Part shown: in pieces, positions 13,080 to 24,251 of the stretch
Numbering within the stretch: position 1 is the first letter of the stretch
Layout of the letters: every line of letters begins with the position of its first letter
Assembly (NCBI RefSeq): GCF_010389155.1
Contig: NC_057764.1
Span: 11,036,001-11,100,000 of the forward strand
Direction: 5' to 3'
Length of the DNA: 64,000 bases
Source: Erigeron canadensis
Lineage: Eukaryota; Streptophyta; Magnoliopsida; Asterales; Asteraceae
Program-made: the position numbers and the translations under genes
The notes under the pieces: generated by a model
Told to the model about the DNA's origin: nothing
Database searches by the model: none
The model's input: the letters and a program-made list of their open reading frames with translations, nothing else

Positions 13080-14008
13080 TGTTAGGTCCAGATTTACTGG
13101 ACTCGCTCCAGACGTGAATGCTGGAGCCCTCTGAAGATTTGTCCAGAAATTATGAGAAGACCAGTGAACAACTTACTTGTACAAGAATCTGGATTCCACC
13201 AGATTTGTTCACTAGACTTCACTCCGGTCAAGATCTTTCCACTGAAGAACATTCTCACTGAAGTCGAAGACTGAAGTCTGAAAAATAGCGGAGCTCACTG
13301 GCTGACTTACCAGATCTCCTGACTGGAGTCCCTGATAGTATTCTAGACCTTACAAGTCTGAACACTGACTACGAGGAATTGACTTTATGCCTTTACATGC
13401 CTTTAACCGGACAATCCATTTGTCCTTTGTTAAAAGCCTTACACGCATGTAAAGGTGGTTGGTTAATTAGAAGAAAAGTCACTATTCTTGTACTTTAATC
13501 AATGCATTTATGGAATTAATGTAATTTCCTTAAATGCATATAACCATATTTGTACGGCAAAAAAATATTATATTTATTCTTTATGCCTATAAATACCAAG
13601 TTACTTCCCTCGTCCAAATTACACTTTTGCAATTTGGTGTCTTTGCTCAAATACTCTCGATCTAAACAGTTATACTTCACAACTTCAAGTATTTCGATTA
13701 AAAGAGTTTATTTAGCAAATATTAGATCACTTGTAATTCATAAGGTTGTTTAGATAGTTACTTTGTAATATCTTAGTTCCGCAACAACCTTGTATTTTAT
13801 TTAACATCAATAAATAAAATACACTTGTAAATTACGTTGTGTCTCACCATTTACTTTACTTGCTTATCTTTATATTGCTTAAGTACGTATTACTTTATAT
13901 ATATTCTTGCATTTATATTTATTGTAATACTAGTCCAATCTAGTGCTTACTTGACTTGTTGTATTCTACTACACTTGTGGGTTAAACCATCGAGTGAGGG
14001 ACATCACA
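13080..14008 (+). repeat. 5' LTR of element A
   Basis: 929 bp, TG...CA termini, ending just before the primer-binding site. The first bases contain an inverted repeat GTCCAG-ATTTA-CTGGAC (13086-13102). It is about 63 bp shorter than its partner at 37253-38244 because of several small deletions here and a 40-bp tandem duplication in the partner. An AATAAATAAAAT stretch near 13810 may serve as polyadenylation signal. Confidence 0.88.
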
Positions 14009-14010
14009 AT

Positions 14011-14022
14011 TGGTATCAGAGC
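14011..14022 (+). promoter_or_regulatory. Primer-binding site (initiator Met tRNA) of element A
   Basis: TGGTATCAGAGC, complementary to the 3' end of initiator tRNA-Met, begins two bases after the 5' LTR. This is the standard primer site of most plant copia and gypsy elements. Confidence 0.85.
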
Positions 14023-14057
14023 AGAAGGTTAATACACTTGCCTAGATCTGTATTTTC

Positions 14058-14943
14058 TTGATGGCCAACCCAGAGAATACACAAGGAAACCCTTTAAATA
14101 TAGGACCTCCTCCCATTATTGAAACTGAACAGACTACTGACCATGTTAACAATAATCCCCTACCACCACCTCCTATTCCTGCTTCTCCACACGTGCATGT
14201 GCACTACTCAAACACTTCTATTCCCAAATTAAGTGGGAATGGTGATGAATTTGGCACGTGGAAAGCTAGGATGATATTACATATTACTGGAATTGAGAGG
14301 AATATGATAAAAAATTTAAATGAAGGACCTTATATTCCTAGAAGTACTCTCAATCCACTTCTTGATCCTCTTGGAGCAAGATCCGAAAGGGAAAAGAGAG
14401 AGGAACACTGGTCTGAAGAGGATAAAAGACTTGTTAATATAGATACTATTATAAAAAATATGATCCTCGGGGTCGTTCCTGAATCTCTTATTCCCACGTT
14501 AGTTCTTTATCCTAGTGCTAAAAGCATGTGGGATGAACTAGTAAACCAGTATGAAGGTGGTGATGACACTATTGTTACCAGGAAAGTGTCTTTGAATAAG
14601 AAGTACGAGTCATTTTTTGCTCTACCCAATGAATCATTAACTGGTACTTACACCAGATTTATGAGTATCATAAACCAGTTGAGAGCACTTGGAGTAGAAA
14701 AAGACAAGGACATACTTCTTGAAAATTTTTGTGATATTCTTCTATCTAAATGGTCTCACATGATCGTGGTCTTGTGACAAGGTAAAACCTTGCATTCCCA
14801 TACTTTGTCAACATTGTATGGAGCCTTCAGATTCACTGAAGAGAATCAAGCCCAGAAAATTGAGGCAGAAAAAGATGCTATTAATCATGCTTCCACTAGT
14901 TCCCCTATGGTTAGTCATACTAAACCACCCTGTGCGGCATTAA
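14058..14943 (+). pseudogene. Copia gag, 5' part, truncated (element A)
   Basis: Starts MANPENTQGNPLNIG and contains the copia gag (UBN2-type) core, for example HVHVHYSNTSIPK, GTWKARM and FMSIINQLRALGVEKDK, which pairs closely with the gag of element B. An in-frame TGA at 14775-14777 replaces a CGA arginine codon seen in the related copy. The homologous frame continues beyond it until about 14940, then is cut off by the Ty3/gypsy fragment, so the zinc knuckle and protease are missing. Confidence 0.85.
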
Positions 14944-15974
14944 CGTAACACCCCCAAGATTTTAAGGTAAAAGAAATTAACCCCTTTTCATAGTTTTGAC
15001 ATTAAATTAAGTTCCTAGTATTTTAGCTTTAGTTATGGGGTTAATTTAGTTGGAACTTTAGCGGATAGCGGGTAAAATACCCACAAATGTGGGATGGGTC
15101 GTGGCATCCTCACAAAGTGCCAGCCATCCTTTTGATTATGAGTCATCTCCCACTTCTATTTTTCTTCTCCCTTCTCATATTCTTTCAAAATCAAAGAGTA
15201 ATTCATCCAAGAGCAAAAAACATTAATCATCTTCATCTATATTAGAAATTTAAAAGCTAGGGTTTTGGTGATTTTGGGTGGTGGCCGAAAATCAAGAGGA
15301 AAAAGGGAGAAAAAGAAATTGTAGCGTATAGTCTTGAATTAACTCATTGAATCTTGAGGTATTGAATTCCCTTAAATTAATTTTTTATCTTTCTTTTGAA
15401 ATTAGGGTTCATGGATAAACCAAATTGGGGGTTTTGCTAGAATATGAGTTATGGTTAATCTTTCCCCAATTCCTTAGTCAACCTAGTTGTCATTGAGTTA
15501 TATGATGTGTTTGATTTTGAAATAGATGAGTTCAATGTGATAAATTGAGTTTGTAAGAAAAGATGAATTTTGTTAGTTATTGAAATATGGATGAAAATAA
15601 TAGGATCAATGTTGTTGTTATAGATGAAAGAAACTCAATGACAAATAGGTTGGGTTTTGGGTTTAGGAAGGCTAGTGATTGAGTATGACTAGGATGAGCT
15701 AGTCAAGTTGTGAATGTAAGCTTATGGACTTTTATGATATGATTATAGGTTGAAGCTTGCTTGTGCTTAATTGTTTAGCATTGTTGTTCTTTTGCGGAGG
15801 AGGTGAGTATATTTGCATACCTTTATGTTTATGTTGGATCAATTGACCACATCATGTTGAAGCCTTTTGTCCATGGTGGTTTTGACCATTTCATGTTGAA
15901 GTTTGTAAATCCATGTGTGGTAATTGATGTGGCATAAGCCCATGAGTGGCATTGTGATTATGAGGCCTAAGAAT

Positions 15975-16082
15975 CCCGATAGTTGATATGATTTGAGGCC
16001 TAAGAACCTCCGGGGCCTAAGAATCGCGATAGTTGATATGATTTGAGGCCTAAGAACTTTCGGGGCCTAAGAATCCCGATAG
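15975..16082 (+). repeat. 50-bp tandem repeats in the gypsy LTR
   Basis: Units 15975-16024 and 16025-16074, and a partial third. Each begins CCCGATAG or CGCGATAG and contains two GGCCTAAGAA blocks, so a shorter sub-repeat underlies the unit. A 22-bp duplication GATCCATATATGTGTTG... follows at 16114-16135 and 16136-16157. Confidence 0.85.
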
Positions 16083-16749
16083 ATGTGATTGTTATGATTG
16101 TTTAGCATATATGGATCCATATATGTGTTGTTAGTGATCCATATATGTGTTGTTAGTGTACAAGGTGAATATGTAAATGTGACATGACGATGCCATAGGT
16201 TACATGTAAAAGTCCTTGTACTTTGCCCTCCTTCGTATCCGTAAATGTATGCAAGTATATTCACTAAGTCTTTGCTTATATTTTAGTTGTTTACCCTTTT
16301 TAGGTAGTTCCGGAAGAAGGAACTAGTATTGACGGTTGGAAAGTGTTGAGCTAGAGCTTGAAGTGAAGTTTTTGCAAGACTTGAGGTATTTAGGTCATTT
16401 GTGGATGAATGACGATCTTTCTGTTAGAGGCTTTGTTGTCCCTCCTCTCTTGGCTCTTGGTACATAATGTTTTGATGTCTTACTACTGTTACATTTCTGT
16501 AAATGGTCAAGTGCAAGTTATTTTGGAAAGTCGTGTAATCGAGTTTGGGCGAAAATTGTGTCAAAGTGGGTAAATGACCCATTTGATGGTGTTCATGGTT
16601 TTTAAAATTAAACGGTGTTATAAACCTATTTAAAATGTGTCTATGTTGTTCTTGGTAACCTTTGGAATGTGTTTTATGAAGTTCTTTGTGAAATGAAAAG
16701 ATTGTAAGTTGATTCATGTGTCAAAATGATTTTGTTGTTGATCAGGTAT

Positions 16750-16946
16750 CCCACTGCGGCGCAGTGGGGATGATTTTACCCATTGCGGCGCAGTGGTTTT
16801 CCTCGTCCAGAATTTGTGTTCTTCCCACTGCGGCGCAGTGGGAGGGTGTCAAGCTCACTGCGGCGTAGTGGGGCTTGTTCCTTTCTTTGCCGAGGCTTTC
16901 CACTGCAGCGCAGTGGGAAGTGCTCAACCCACTGCGGCGCAGTGGG
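16750..16946 (+). repeat. Six-copy array of G-centred palindromes
   Basis: Six near-identical 17-bp copies of CCACTGCGGCGCAGTGG start at 16751, 16780, 16825, 16855, 16900 and 16929. Each is an 8-bp inverted repeat around a single central G. Three copies are perfect; three carry one or two substitutions (copy 2 CCATTG, copy 4 TCACTG and GTAGTG, copy 5 TGCAGCG). The spacings are 29, 45, 30, 45, 29 bp: a two-hairpin unit repeated three times with a 74-75 bp period, with spacers that do not resemble each other. The array lies in the last 260 bp of the gypsy LTR, so it would be in transcripts of the element. Confidence 0.9.
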
Positions 16947-17005
16947 GTATATATATAAAAAAAAAATCTTGCATTTTCGGTTTATCGAGTCTGGTCCATT
17001 CAAAT

Positions 17006-17019
17006 TGGTATCAGAGCCA
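17006..17019 (+). promoter_or_regulatory. Primer-binding site of the gypsy fragment
   Basis: TTGGTATCAGAGCC directly after the LTR, complementary to initiator Met tRNA. It defines the right end of the LTR. Confidence 0.8.
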
Positions 17020-17200
17020 TGGTTTAAGGGATTTAGGTATTCCCTCGTGTAGAGAGTTCCTAGACTTAAACCTTAGTTGAGACTCGACCTTAGGTGACCA
17101 AAATTTTATATGGGACCGAAAGATGCATTTGATGATGCTAGTTTATCCACTTGCTAGTATTTAAAGCACAATAAGAAGCCGACCTTATTGCGGTTGAAGT

Positions 17201-17332
17201 ACTAACAATTTATAAACTAACGACATCAAACCTTGAGACGGTTTAGTATAAAGTTATAGGTTTGGAACTAACAATTTATAAACTAACGACATCAAACCTT
17301 GAGACGGTTTAGTATAAAGTTATAGGTTTGGT
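17201..17332 (+). repeat. 66-bp tandem duplication in the gypsy leader
   Basis: Two perfect or near-perfect copies (17201-17266 and 17267-17332), each starting ACTAACAATTTATAAACTAA, between the primer site and gag. Confidence 0.92.
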
Positions 17333-17395
17333 TTTAGTTTGAGCGTGTAGAGATAGGTTATGAAATTAAATTTGTTTATTCAATCTTATTATAGT

Positions 17396-18420
17396 ATGGC
17401 TGATCAACGTAACGAAGAAGATGAAAACCATAGTCAAAATGAAGAAGAAGAGCCCATCTTTGCCAAAGATAGTATGGATATCTCGGACCAAATCGGGAGA
17501 GCCTTAGAGAAGTACACTTCGGTGTTACTCAAAAGATTGAACGCAACAATGGAAGGGGTATGAATAACCATATAGCTTAAATGATCAGGGAAGAGGTTGC
17601 AATTAACGTGCAACGGGAATTTGAGAAACGTGATGCCAAGGATAAAGGCAAGAAGAATGAGGAGGAGAAGGAGGTGGAAGTGACCGGGGAAAGAACCTAT
17701 AAGAAGAAGTTCACTTTCCGAGATTTTGAAGTATGCCACCCACCAGAGTATCACGGTGATCGTGATCCCATCGTTTGTACTCGGTGGATATCGGAGATAG
17801 AAGGGGCATTCCATACTAGTCAATGCCCTACACATTTGAAGGTCATATTCGCGGTTGGTATGTTGAGGAACAGTGGGAAAAGATGGTGGGATGGTTTGTT
17901 GGCTATCAAGAAAGGGGCGCTAGATAATGTGGAATGGCCCGAATTTAAGGAAAAGTTTTTCAAGGAATTCCGGTCGGAGGGCGAGGTAATTAAGTTGAGG
18001 AGCGAATTCCTCAATGATTGTCAAGGCAACATGAGCTTGAACGAATTCCGAGCCCAATTCTTGGACAAGGCTCAATTTTGTCCAGAATTTCTTGAAAATG
18101 ACCAATTGCTCAAGGAACAATTTTATTTGAAGTTGAGGAAGAATCTTTGGGAGAAGATCAGCTTGCGTCAAATGGAATCTTTCTCCATGTTGGCGGATGT
18201 GGCCCGGGATCATGAAATTGAGATGTCAAGGGTTGATGAAGGTGTGTTGAAAAGAAGGTATGAAGATGTAATTTCTCCAAACAAGCGACCTAGACAAGAG
18301 GGTAGTTCCGGGAACCACTCAAATTGAAGAAATGTTCCTTTTTGTCGCCAATGCAAGAAAAATCATTCGGGTGTATGTAGGGCGGCGGATAAGGGCTTTT
18401 ATACTTGTGGGAAGCCAAAA
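17396..18420 (+). pseudogene. Ty3/gypsy gag, decayed and 3'-truncated
   Basis: Starts MADQRNEEDENHSQNEE. After a break near 17555 (one base lost and a CAA-to-TAA change) the frame from 17581 contains the retrotransposon gag core: FRDFEVCHPPEYHGD, RWISEIEGAFHTSQCP, GKRWWDGLLAIKKGAL, FLNDCQGNMSLNEF. A TGA at 18325-18327 again looks like a decayed CGA. Beyond it the first zinc-knuckle cysteines (FCRQCKKNHSGVC, then FYTCG) are readable, and then the sequence switches to copia. No gypsy protease, RT or integrase remains. Confidence 0.85.
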
Positions 18421-18424
18421 CAAA

Positions 18425-19735
18425 ATTGTTGGGTAATATTTCTAAACCTCTTCATATGCTTCATATGGATCTTTTTGATCCAGTGAATGTTCAGACTCGT
18501 GCTGGTAAGAAATATACCCTGGTAGTTGTTGATGAATACTTCAGATATTGTTGGGTAATATTTCTCAAAACAAAGAATGAAACTGCTGCTGAAGTCATCG
18601 CTCTTATCAAGCAAATTGAACTCAAATATAAAGTGAAAAGTGTGTCAGTTAAGAAGTGATAATGGAACAAAATTTCAGAATGCAAACCTGGAGAAATTTT
18701 GTACTGACACTTGCATCTCTCAGAACTTCTCATCAACACACACTCCAGAGCAGAATGGAGTTGTAGAAAGAAAGAACAGAACGCTGATAGAAGCTGCCAG
18801 AAGTATGCTTGCTGAATCTAGTCTTCCTAAAATGTACTGGGCTGAAGCAATTGCAACTGCTTGTCACACCCAGAATCGTTCAGTGTACGTGAAGCGACAC
18901 AAGAAAACATCCTATGAAATATTAAGAAATAGAAAACCAAATATTGTTTATTTTCATGTTTTTGGATGTCCAGTATACATCCTGAACGACTCTAGTCAGT
19001 TAGGCAAATTTGATGCGAAAGCTGATGAGGGCTATTTCTTAGGATATTCAGCCATTCGCAAAGCCTTCAGAGTTTACAACAAGACACTGGAAAAGGTTCA
19101 AGAGTCAATATATGTCACATTTGATGAATCCAATGAAGCAATCAATAAAAAGCCAACCCTTAATTCTCCCCTAGAAAATCCAATTATCTTTGGTGAATCT
19201 GATCCTATCAAAGATTCATCTGAAGATGTTTCCAGTCATCGTAACTTCAAACCAGTGCAATTCGAGAAACCTCCCAGTAATACTTCATTTTATCCATCAA
19301 TAAGTTTCAAACTACCCTCTGAACTTGTTATTGGATCAGATGTTCGTATTACTCCTCCAATATCAGCTCCAATTGATTTTGAGCCAGTAATTCAAGAAAT
19401 GCCTTTAAATGAAGAATTTCATGATGTAAATCGTGATCTTACAGATTCTGATGAAGATATTGATGTTGTCTGGCAAGATCCTATTCCAGAAAATCAATTG
19501 AATTCTTGCACTGATATTGTTGTTCGTAACAATCCTGGTCAATACTCTAAATGGACTAAAGCTCACCCAATTAACCAGGTTATTAGTGACTCCAGTTGAG
19601 GGGTTCAAACCAGAAGTGCCTCTAGTGAACAATGTTTATATGTCAGCTTCTTATCACTAATTGAACTGAAGAAGATTGACGAGGCAATGAATGACCCAAG
19701 TTAGGTGATAGCTATGCAAGAAGAGCTTCACCAGT
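18425..19735 (+). pseudogene. Copia integrase core, element A
   Basis: The integrase catalytic region resumes in mid-domain at PLHMLHMDLFDPVNV and TLVVVDEY. After a frame slip near 18650 it continues with SDNGTKFQNANLEKFCTD and PEQNGVVERKNRTLIEAARS, then the C-terminal part RYFHVFGCPVYILNDSS-like, up to about 19599 (TGA) and beyond. The N-terminal zinc-binding part is lost at the junction. A 19-bp sequence at the junction (18425-18443) is duplicated at 18547-18565. Confidence 0.85.
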
Positions 19736-20715
19736 TTGAACGAAACAAAGTTTGGTATCTGGTTCCTCCTCCAGTTGGCAAGAAAGAACCAATTGGAACC
19801 AGATGGACACGTGATAGGAAATAAAGCCAGATTAGTTGCACAAGGGTATGTCCAGACATATCTTGACTTTGAAGAATCATTTGCTCCTGTAGCAAGGTTA
19901 GAAGCCATTAGAATGTTTTTAACCTTTACTGCCCATCATAAGTTCAAGGTCTACCAGATGGACGTCAAGAGTGCATTTTTGAATGGAGAATTAGAAGAGG
20001 AAGTTTATGTCAAGCAACCTCCAGGCTTCATTGATGAAAAGCATCCACATTGGGTATATCGTTTGGACAAGGCACTGTATGGCCTCAGACAAGCCCCTCG
20101 AGCCTGGTATGATACTCTGACCAAACACATATCTGAAAACAGTTTCAAAAGAGGTGCAATTGACAATACCTTAATTATTCTTCGTGAAAGAGGTAATCTT
20201 CTGTTGGTACAAGTTTATGTTGATGATATTATTTTTGGCTCTACTGATGAATCTTTGTGCAAGAAATTTTCGAAAATAATGTCTTCAAAATTTGAAATGA
20301 GTTTGATGACTGAATTAACATTTTTTCTTGGGCTCCAGATTAAACAAACCAGTGATGGTATTTTTATTAATCAAGAAAAATATGTTAGAGATATTTTAAG
20401 AAAATTTGATATGAATTCTTCACCTTCAAAAACAACTCCAATTTCTGCACCTTTAACAATAGATTCAGACCCTGATGGGAAGCCAGTGAACACCACTTCC
20501 TATAGAGGCATGATTGGTTCACTAATGTATTTAACTGCCAGTAGACCAGATATAATGTTTGCAACATGTCTTTGTGCCAGATATTAGTCTAACCCAAAAG
20601 AATCTCATCTGGCAGCTGTAAAGCGCATTCTAAAGTACCTTAAGGGTGCTCCCACTTTGGGTCTTTGGTATCCCAAAGGCTCAGGCTTAGATCTAATGGG
20701 TTATTCAGATTCAGA
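19736..20715 (+). pseudogene. Copia reverse transcriptase, element A
   Basis: Contains the copia RT blocks [47 protein letters not shown] and the active site [13 protein letters not shown]. An early frameshift near 19810 and a stop at 20585-20587 break it. Compared with element B the RNase H domain is gone: sequence matching the start of RNase H (GYSDS) at about 20715 jumps to the region just upstream of the third ORF, a deletion of roughly 1.1 kb. Confidence 0.88.
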
Positions 20716-21017
20716 ATTGTTTATGTCAACCGTCATACATTTATGTGTGATGGGAAACATTAAATGCGGATGTCAAAACCGATCAAAATTGTTTTGAAAT
20801 ACTTCAAACTTACCGTTTTGAATTCCATTTTCTCTTTCCTCTATAAATACCCATACTTATCTCACTTTTCAGTTCTATCTCGAAAGTCATTTACTCCCAA
20901 ATCTTCAAATTCCTTCATTTATTTACTTCTTCATTTACTCTCCAATCATCATCATCCCTATTCTTAAATTTTCCTTATCAATCCTAAATTCTTTCTATAA
21001 CATCTTCATAAATTTCA

Positions 21018-22980
21018 ATGGCTCCCAAACCATCTCCTAAAAATCTTCTAGCTTCCAATTTTGCTTCGATAGCCGCCGTAAATAGGGCCAATCACATATC
21101 TATCACTGCCGACGCCATCAGAATCAACATGAATAACTGGATGGCCAAACTCTCAACCAAGCATTCAGCAACATCCATTATTGGAAGGTTAAATACCTTC
21201 TTCTTGAGCAGTCCTTTGTATGGTGCCCTAACCTTGAATCCAGGCAAAATGTACCATGACTATTTATGTGAGTTTTGGTACACTACCGTGTATGTGGAAA
21301 GTGATGAATCCATCCACTACACACTTAAACAAGGCACCTAGAATTTCACCATTACTGTTGATTCTCTCAGAGATGCCCTGAGAATGAATTATTTTGATGA
21401 AAATGAGATGCCTATTAAAATTCCTTCTAGTATCAATACTAGGGAAGTGTGCAGGTTGATGGAGCATACTGAAATTGTAGATGAGAATGGCCAGCTGCTC
21501 AGGAAGGGCACTATTTATATGAGCAGGCTAACTGATTCATGGAGATACTTTTTCACACATCTTGTTGAATGTTTGGGTGGCAGTTCTAGAGGCTTAGACC
21601 AGATAAATCAAACGCAGCTCCAGATTGCCTATTGTTTGTGGTATGGGTATAAGGTGGATTTTGCCCAGATATTCTTTAATGATCCGGTGAACAGATTGAA
21701 GGTCAAGAGCAAGAAAGCCTTCATTCCCTTTATTCGATTTTTGTCTATTATCTTCAAAAGGGCTTTAAAAAATGAGTATACTGTAAATACAACTCATTTT
21801 TCATTATGTGAATATCTGAGGGATCTCAACCAGTTAACCTCATCTCCTATTGAGGTTGACATTCCATCGGTGATGTTGTATCAGTTTAGAATACAAGAAG
21901 AAGAAGCCAATGCATCATCACCAGATGAATTAGAAGAGGCCACAGGTGACCCTCAAAACAATGAAGAACCCATTGAAGTTGTTACTGCTGAAAGGGTGTT
22001 ACCCATTACTCAAGTAGCTCCTAATCCCACTAGACCAAGGAATAAAACTCGTCGTCTTAGGAGAGACGGAGTTTTGGTCTTATCTCTTCCAGAATCTTCT
22101 CAACAGGATTCTGGAGACATTAATCAGGCAAATCCACAAGCAACCACTTCCACAGTTCTTGTAGAAGAAAGTGGTGAAGAAGAGAGGGGGTCAGGATCGC
22201 CTCTAATAATACCAACCTCAACTTCTGCAAGTGGGGACATCATGACTGCTGATGGGACATTAATTGTTAAAGGAGTTGAGGGGGAACAAACTGAGCAGGT
22301 TGTAAGAGAGAATCTGGAGCAGGGTGCTCAGATTGATTTAAATACAGTGGAGGAGAATGTTCAAGTAGAGGACCAGGCAGGTGGAACCGGCCCAGATTGG
22401 GATATGGTTGATTCTCCACTGTCTGAAGACAATGATTTTGTTGTGAACATGAGTTTTCTTGGAGAAGAAGAAGTTGATCGCACTATCCATTTTGTCTCCC
22501 AGTCAGTTCTTTCAGAAAGGCCTCCTCCACCTCTAGAAAATACACCAACACCTCCTCCAGAACAAACCACAACAACACTAACAACTTCTGAATCACCTTC
22601 TGCACCAGAAAATCAACCCCTTCAAACTTCTGAACCACTGGTAGTCACCCAATCAACCGAAAATATCATAAGGGTGTTGCTAGTATCTTCTATCACCAGA
22701 ATCACCAATCCTTCCAGTGGTCTCTCCTCTTCTTTTTCAACCGAGGTCCAAGACCTTTTTGATAAGGTGGCGGACCTAGAAAGATCACTCTAGTCTTCTT
22801 CTCAAGTTATTTCTGACTTTAAATCCTTAATTTCCAATAATCTTAAGTAATAAATGAACATGTTTGCTGGTAATGAGATCATGGTCTTTGAGAAACTGGA
22901 TAAACTTGTTGTGGCAACAAATAAAAATTCTGAATTTATACAAGTTGCAGTCCAGGGATTAAAGGAAGATATGGTGACAT
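21018..22980 (+). pseudogene. Third ORF of element A, 5' half
   Basis: Begins MAPKPSPKNLLASNFASIAA, matching ORF3 of element B. The N-terminal 290 residues form a globular-looking region (MYHDYLCEFWYTTVYVESD, LTDSWRYFFTHLVECLG, KKAFIPFIRFLSIIFK), followed by a long acidic/proline-rich linker (about residues 300-560) and the start of a coiled coil (EVQDLFDKVADLERSL). A TAG at about 21339 and another at 22791 interrupt it. At 22980 it is split by insertion of element B; the frame continues at 35320. No signal peptide or membrane span seen. Function unknown; related extra ORFs follow pol in other Sirevirus-like elements. Confidence 0.8.
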
Positions 22981-23964
22981 TGTGAAGTCCCTCACTCGAT
23001 GGTTTAACCCACAAGTGTAGAATAACAATTCAAGTAATCACAAGATAGGACTAGTATTAAACGTCAAGTAAGCACTAGATTGGACTAGTATTACGATAAA
23101 TATAAATGCAAGAATATATATAATGTAATACGTACTTAAGCAATATAAAGATAAGCAAATAAGAAAAATGGTGAGACACAATGTAATTTTCAAGTGTATT
23201 TTATTTATTGATGTTAAATAAAATATAAGGTTGTTGCGGAACAAGATATTACAAAGTAAGTATCTAAACAACCTATGAATTTCAAGTGATCTAATATTTG
23301 CTAAATAAACTCTTTGATCGAAATACTTAAAGTTGTGAAGTATGACTGTTTAGATCGAGAGTATTTGAGCAAAGGCACCAAATTGCAAAAGTATGTAATT
23401 TGGACGAGGAAGTGACTTGGTATTTATAGGCAAAAAGAATAAATATAATATTCTTTTTGCCATACAAATATGGTTACATGCATTTAAGAGAATTACTTTA
23501 ATTCCTTAAAAGCATTGATTAAAGTACAAGAATAAAGTCACATGATAGTGACTTGTCTTCTAATTAACCAACCACCTTTACATGCGTGTAAGGCTTTTAA
23601 CAAAAGACAAATGGATTATCCGGTTAAAGGTATGTAAAGGCAAAAAGTCAATTCTTCGTAATCAGTGTTCAGACTTGTAAGGTCTAGAACACTGACAAGG
23701 ACTCCAGTCAGGAAATCTGGTAAGTCTTCCAGTGAGCTCCGCTATTTGTCAGACTTCTTTCTTCAGACTTCAGTCTTCGACTTCAGTGAGAATGTTCTTC
23801 AGTGGAAAGATCTTGACTGGAGTGAAGTCCAGTGAACAAATCTGGTGGAATCCAGATTTCTATACAACTAAGTTGTTCACTGGTCTTCTCATAATTTCTG
23901 GACAAATCTTCAGAGGGCTACAGTAGTCATGTCTGGAGCGAGTCCAGTAAATCTGGACCTAACA
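22981..23964 (-). repeat. 3' LTR of element B
   Basis: 984 bp. On the plus strand it starts TGTGAAGTCCC and ends CTGGACCTAACA. The partner is 34332-35314. Confidence 0.92.
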
Positions 23965-23977
23965 AATTTCCCTATTT
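23965..23977 (-). promoter_or_regulatory. Polypurine tract of element B
   Basis: On the minus strand AAATAGGGAAATT stands immediately before the 3' LTR start TGTTAGG. It is the expected primer site for plus-strand DNA synthesis. Confidence 0.75.
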
Positions 23978-24251
23978 GTTTAGAAATTATGCAAGGATTT
24001 TCAAGCTTTTATCTATACAAGTTTGTGCTTGAAGAATCCATAAAAAATTTGACTAAGTCTATTTTGAATTTCTGGAGAGCCACTTTATAGATCATTAGTG
24101 TTCCCAGTTTGTTCATTTTAATTTCTAGACTTAATCTGGATAAGTACTTGTAAAAAAAAAAAATAGGAATTGCAACTTATATTTACAGGCATCAACTGGA
24201 GGAAAGTTACAATTTTATCAACATGAAATAAATACAAGTATAATATCAGAG

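Larger units (their letters stand above)
14944..17002 (+). repeat. Ty3/gypsy 5' LTR
   Basis: About 2.06 kb from TAACACCCCC to a CA just before the primer-binding site AATTGGTATCAGAGCC. It holds three kinds of internal repeats: 50-bp and 22-bp tandem duplications (15975-16157) and the array of palindromes at 16750-16946. The first base pair of the LTR seems mutated (CG instead of TG). Confidence 0.75.
14944..18420 (+). mobile_element. Truncated Ty3/gypsy element (LTR, primer site, gag) inside element A
   Basis: Starts with a TAACACCCCCAAGATTTTAA sequence typical of Tekay-like gypsy LTRs directly after copia gag sequence ending GCATTAA. It contains an LTR of about 2.06 kb, a primer site at 17006 and a decayed gag. 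It stops at the gag zinc-knuckle region, where copia integrase sequence resumes at 18425. About 2 kb of copia sequence (rest of gag, spacer, protease, integrase N-terminus), present in copy B, is missing here. So either the gypsy element inserted and a deletion then removed its 3' part with adjacent copia DNA, or the two were joined during reverse transcription. Confidence 0.82.

Noticed and set aside
16750..16946. Repeat-spacer array resembling a CRISPR
   Set aside because: Regular repeats with unique spacers, but in a plant gypsy LTR, with repeats of 17 bp and spacers of 12 and 28 bp, and no cas genes. Reported as a palindrome array instead.
16742..17080. Several short ORFs over the palindromes
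   Set aside because: All frames stay open only because the GC-rich palindromes lack stops; repeated peptides mirror the DNA repeat.
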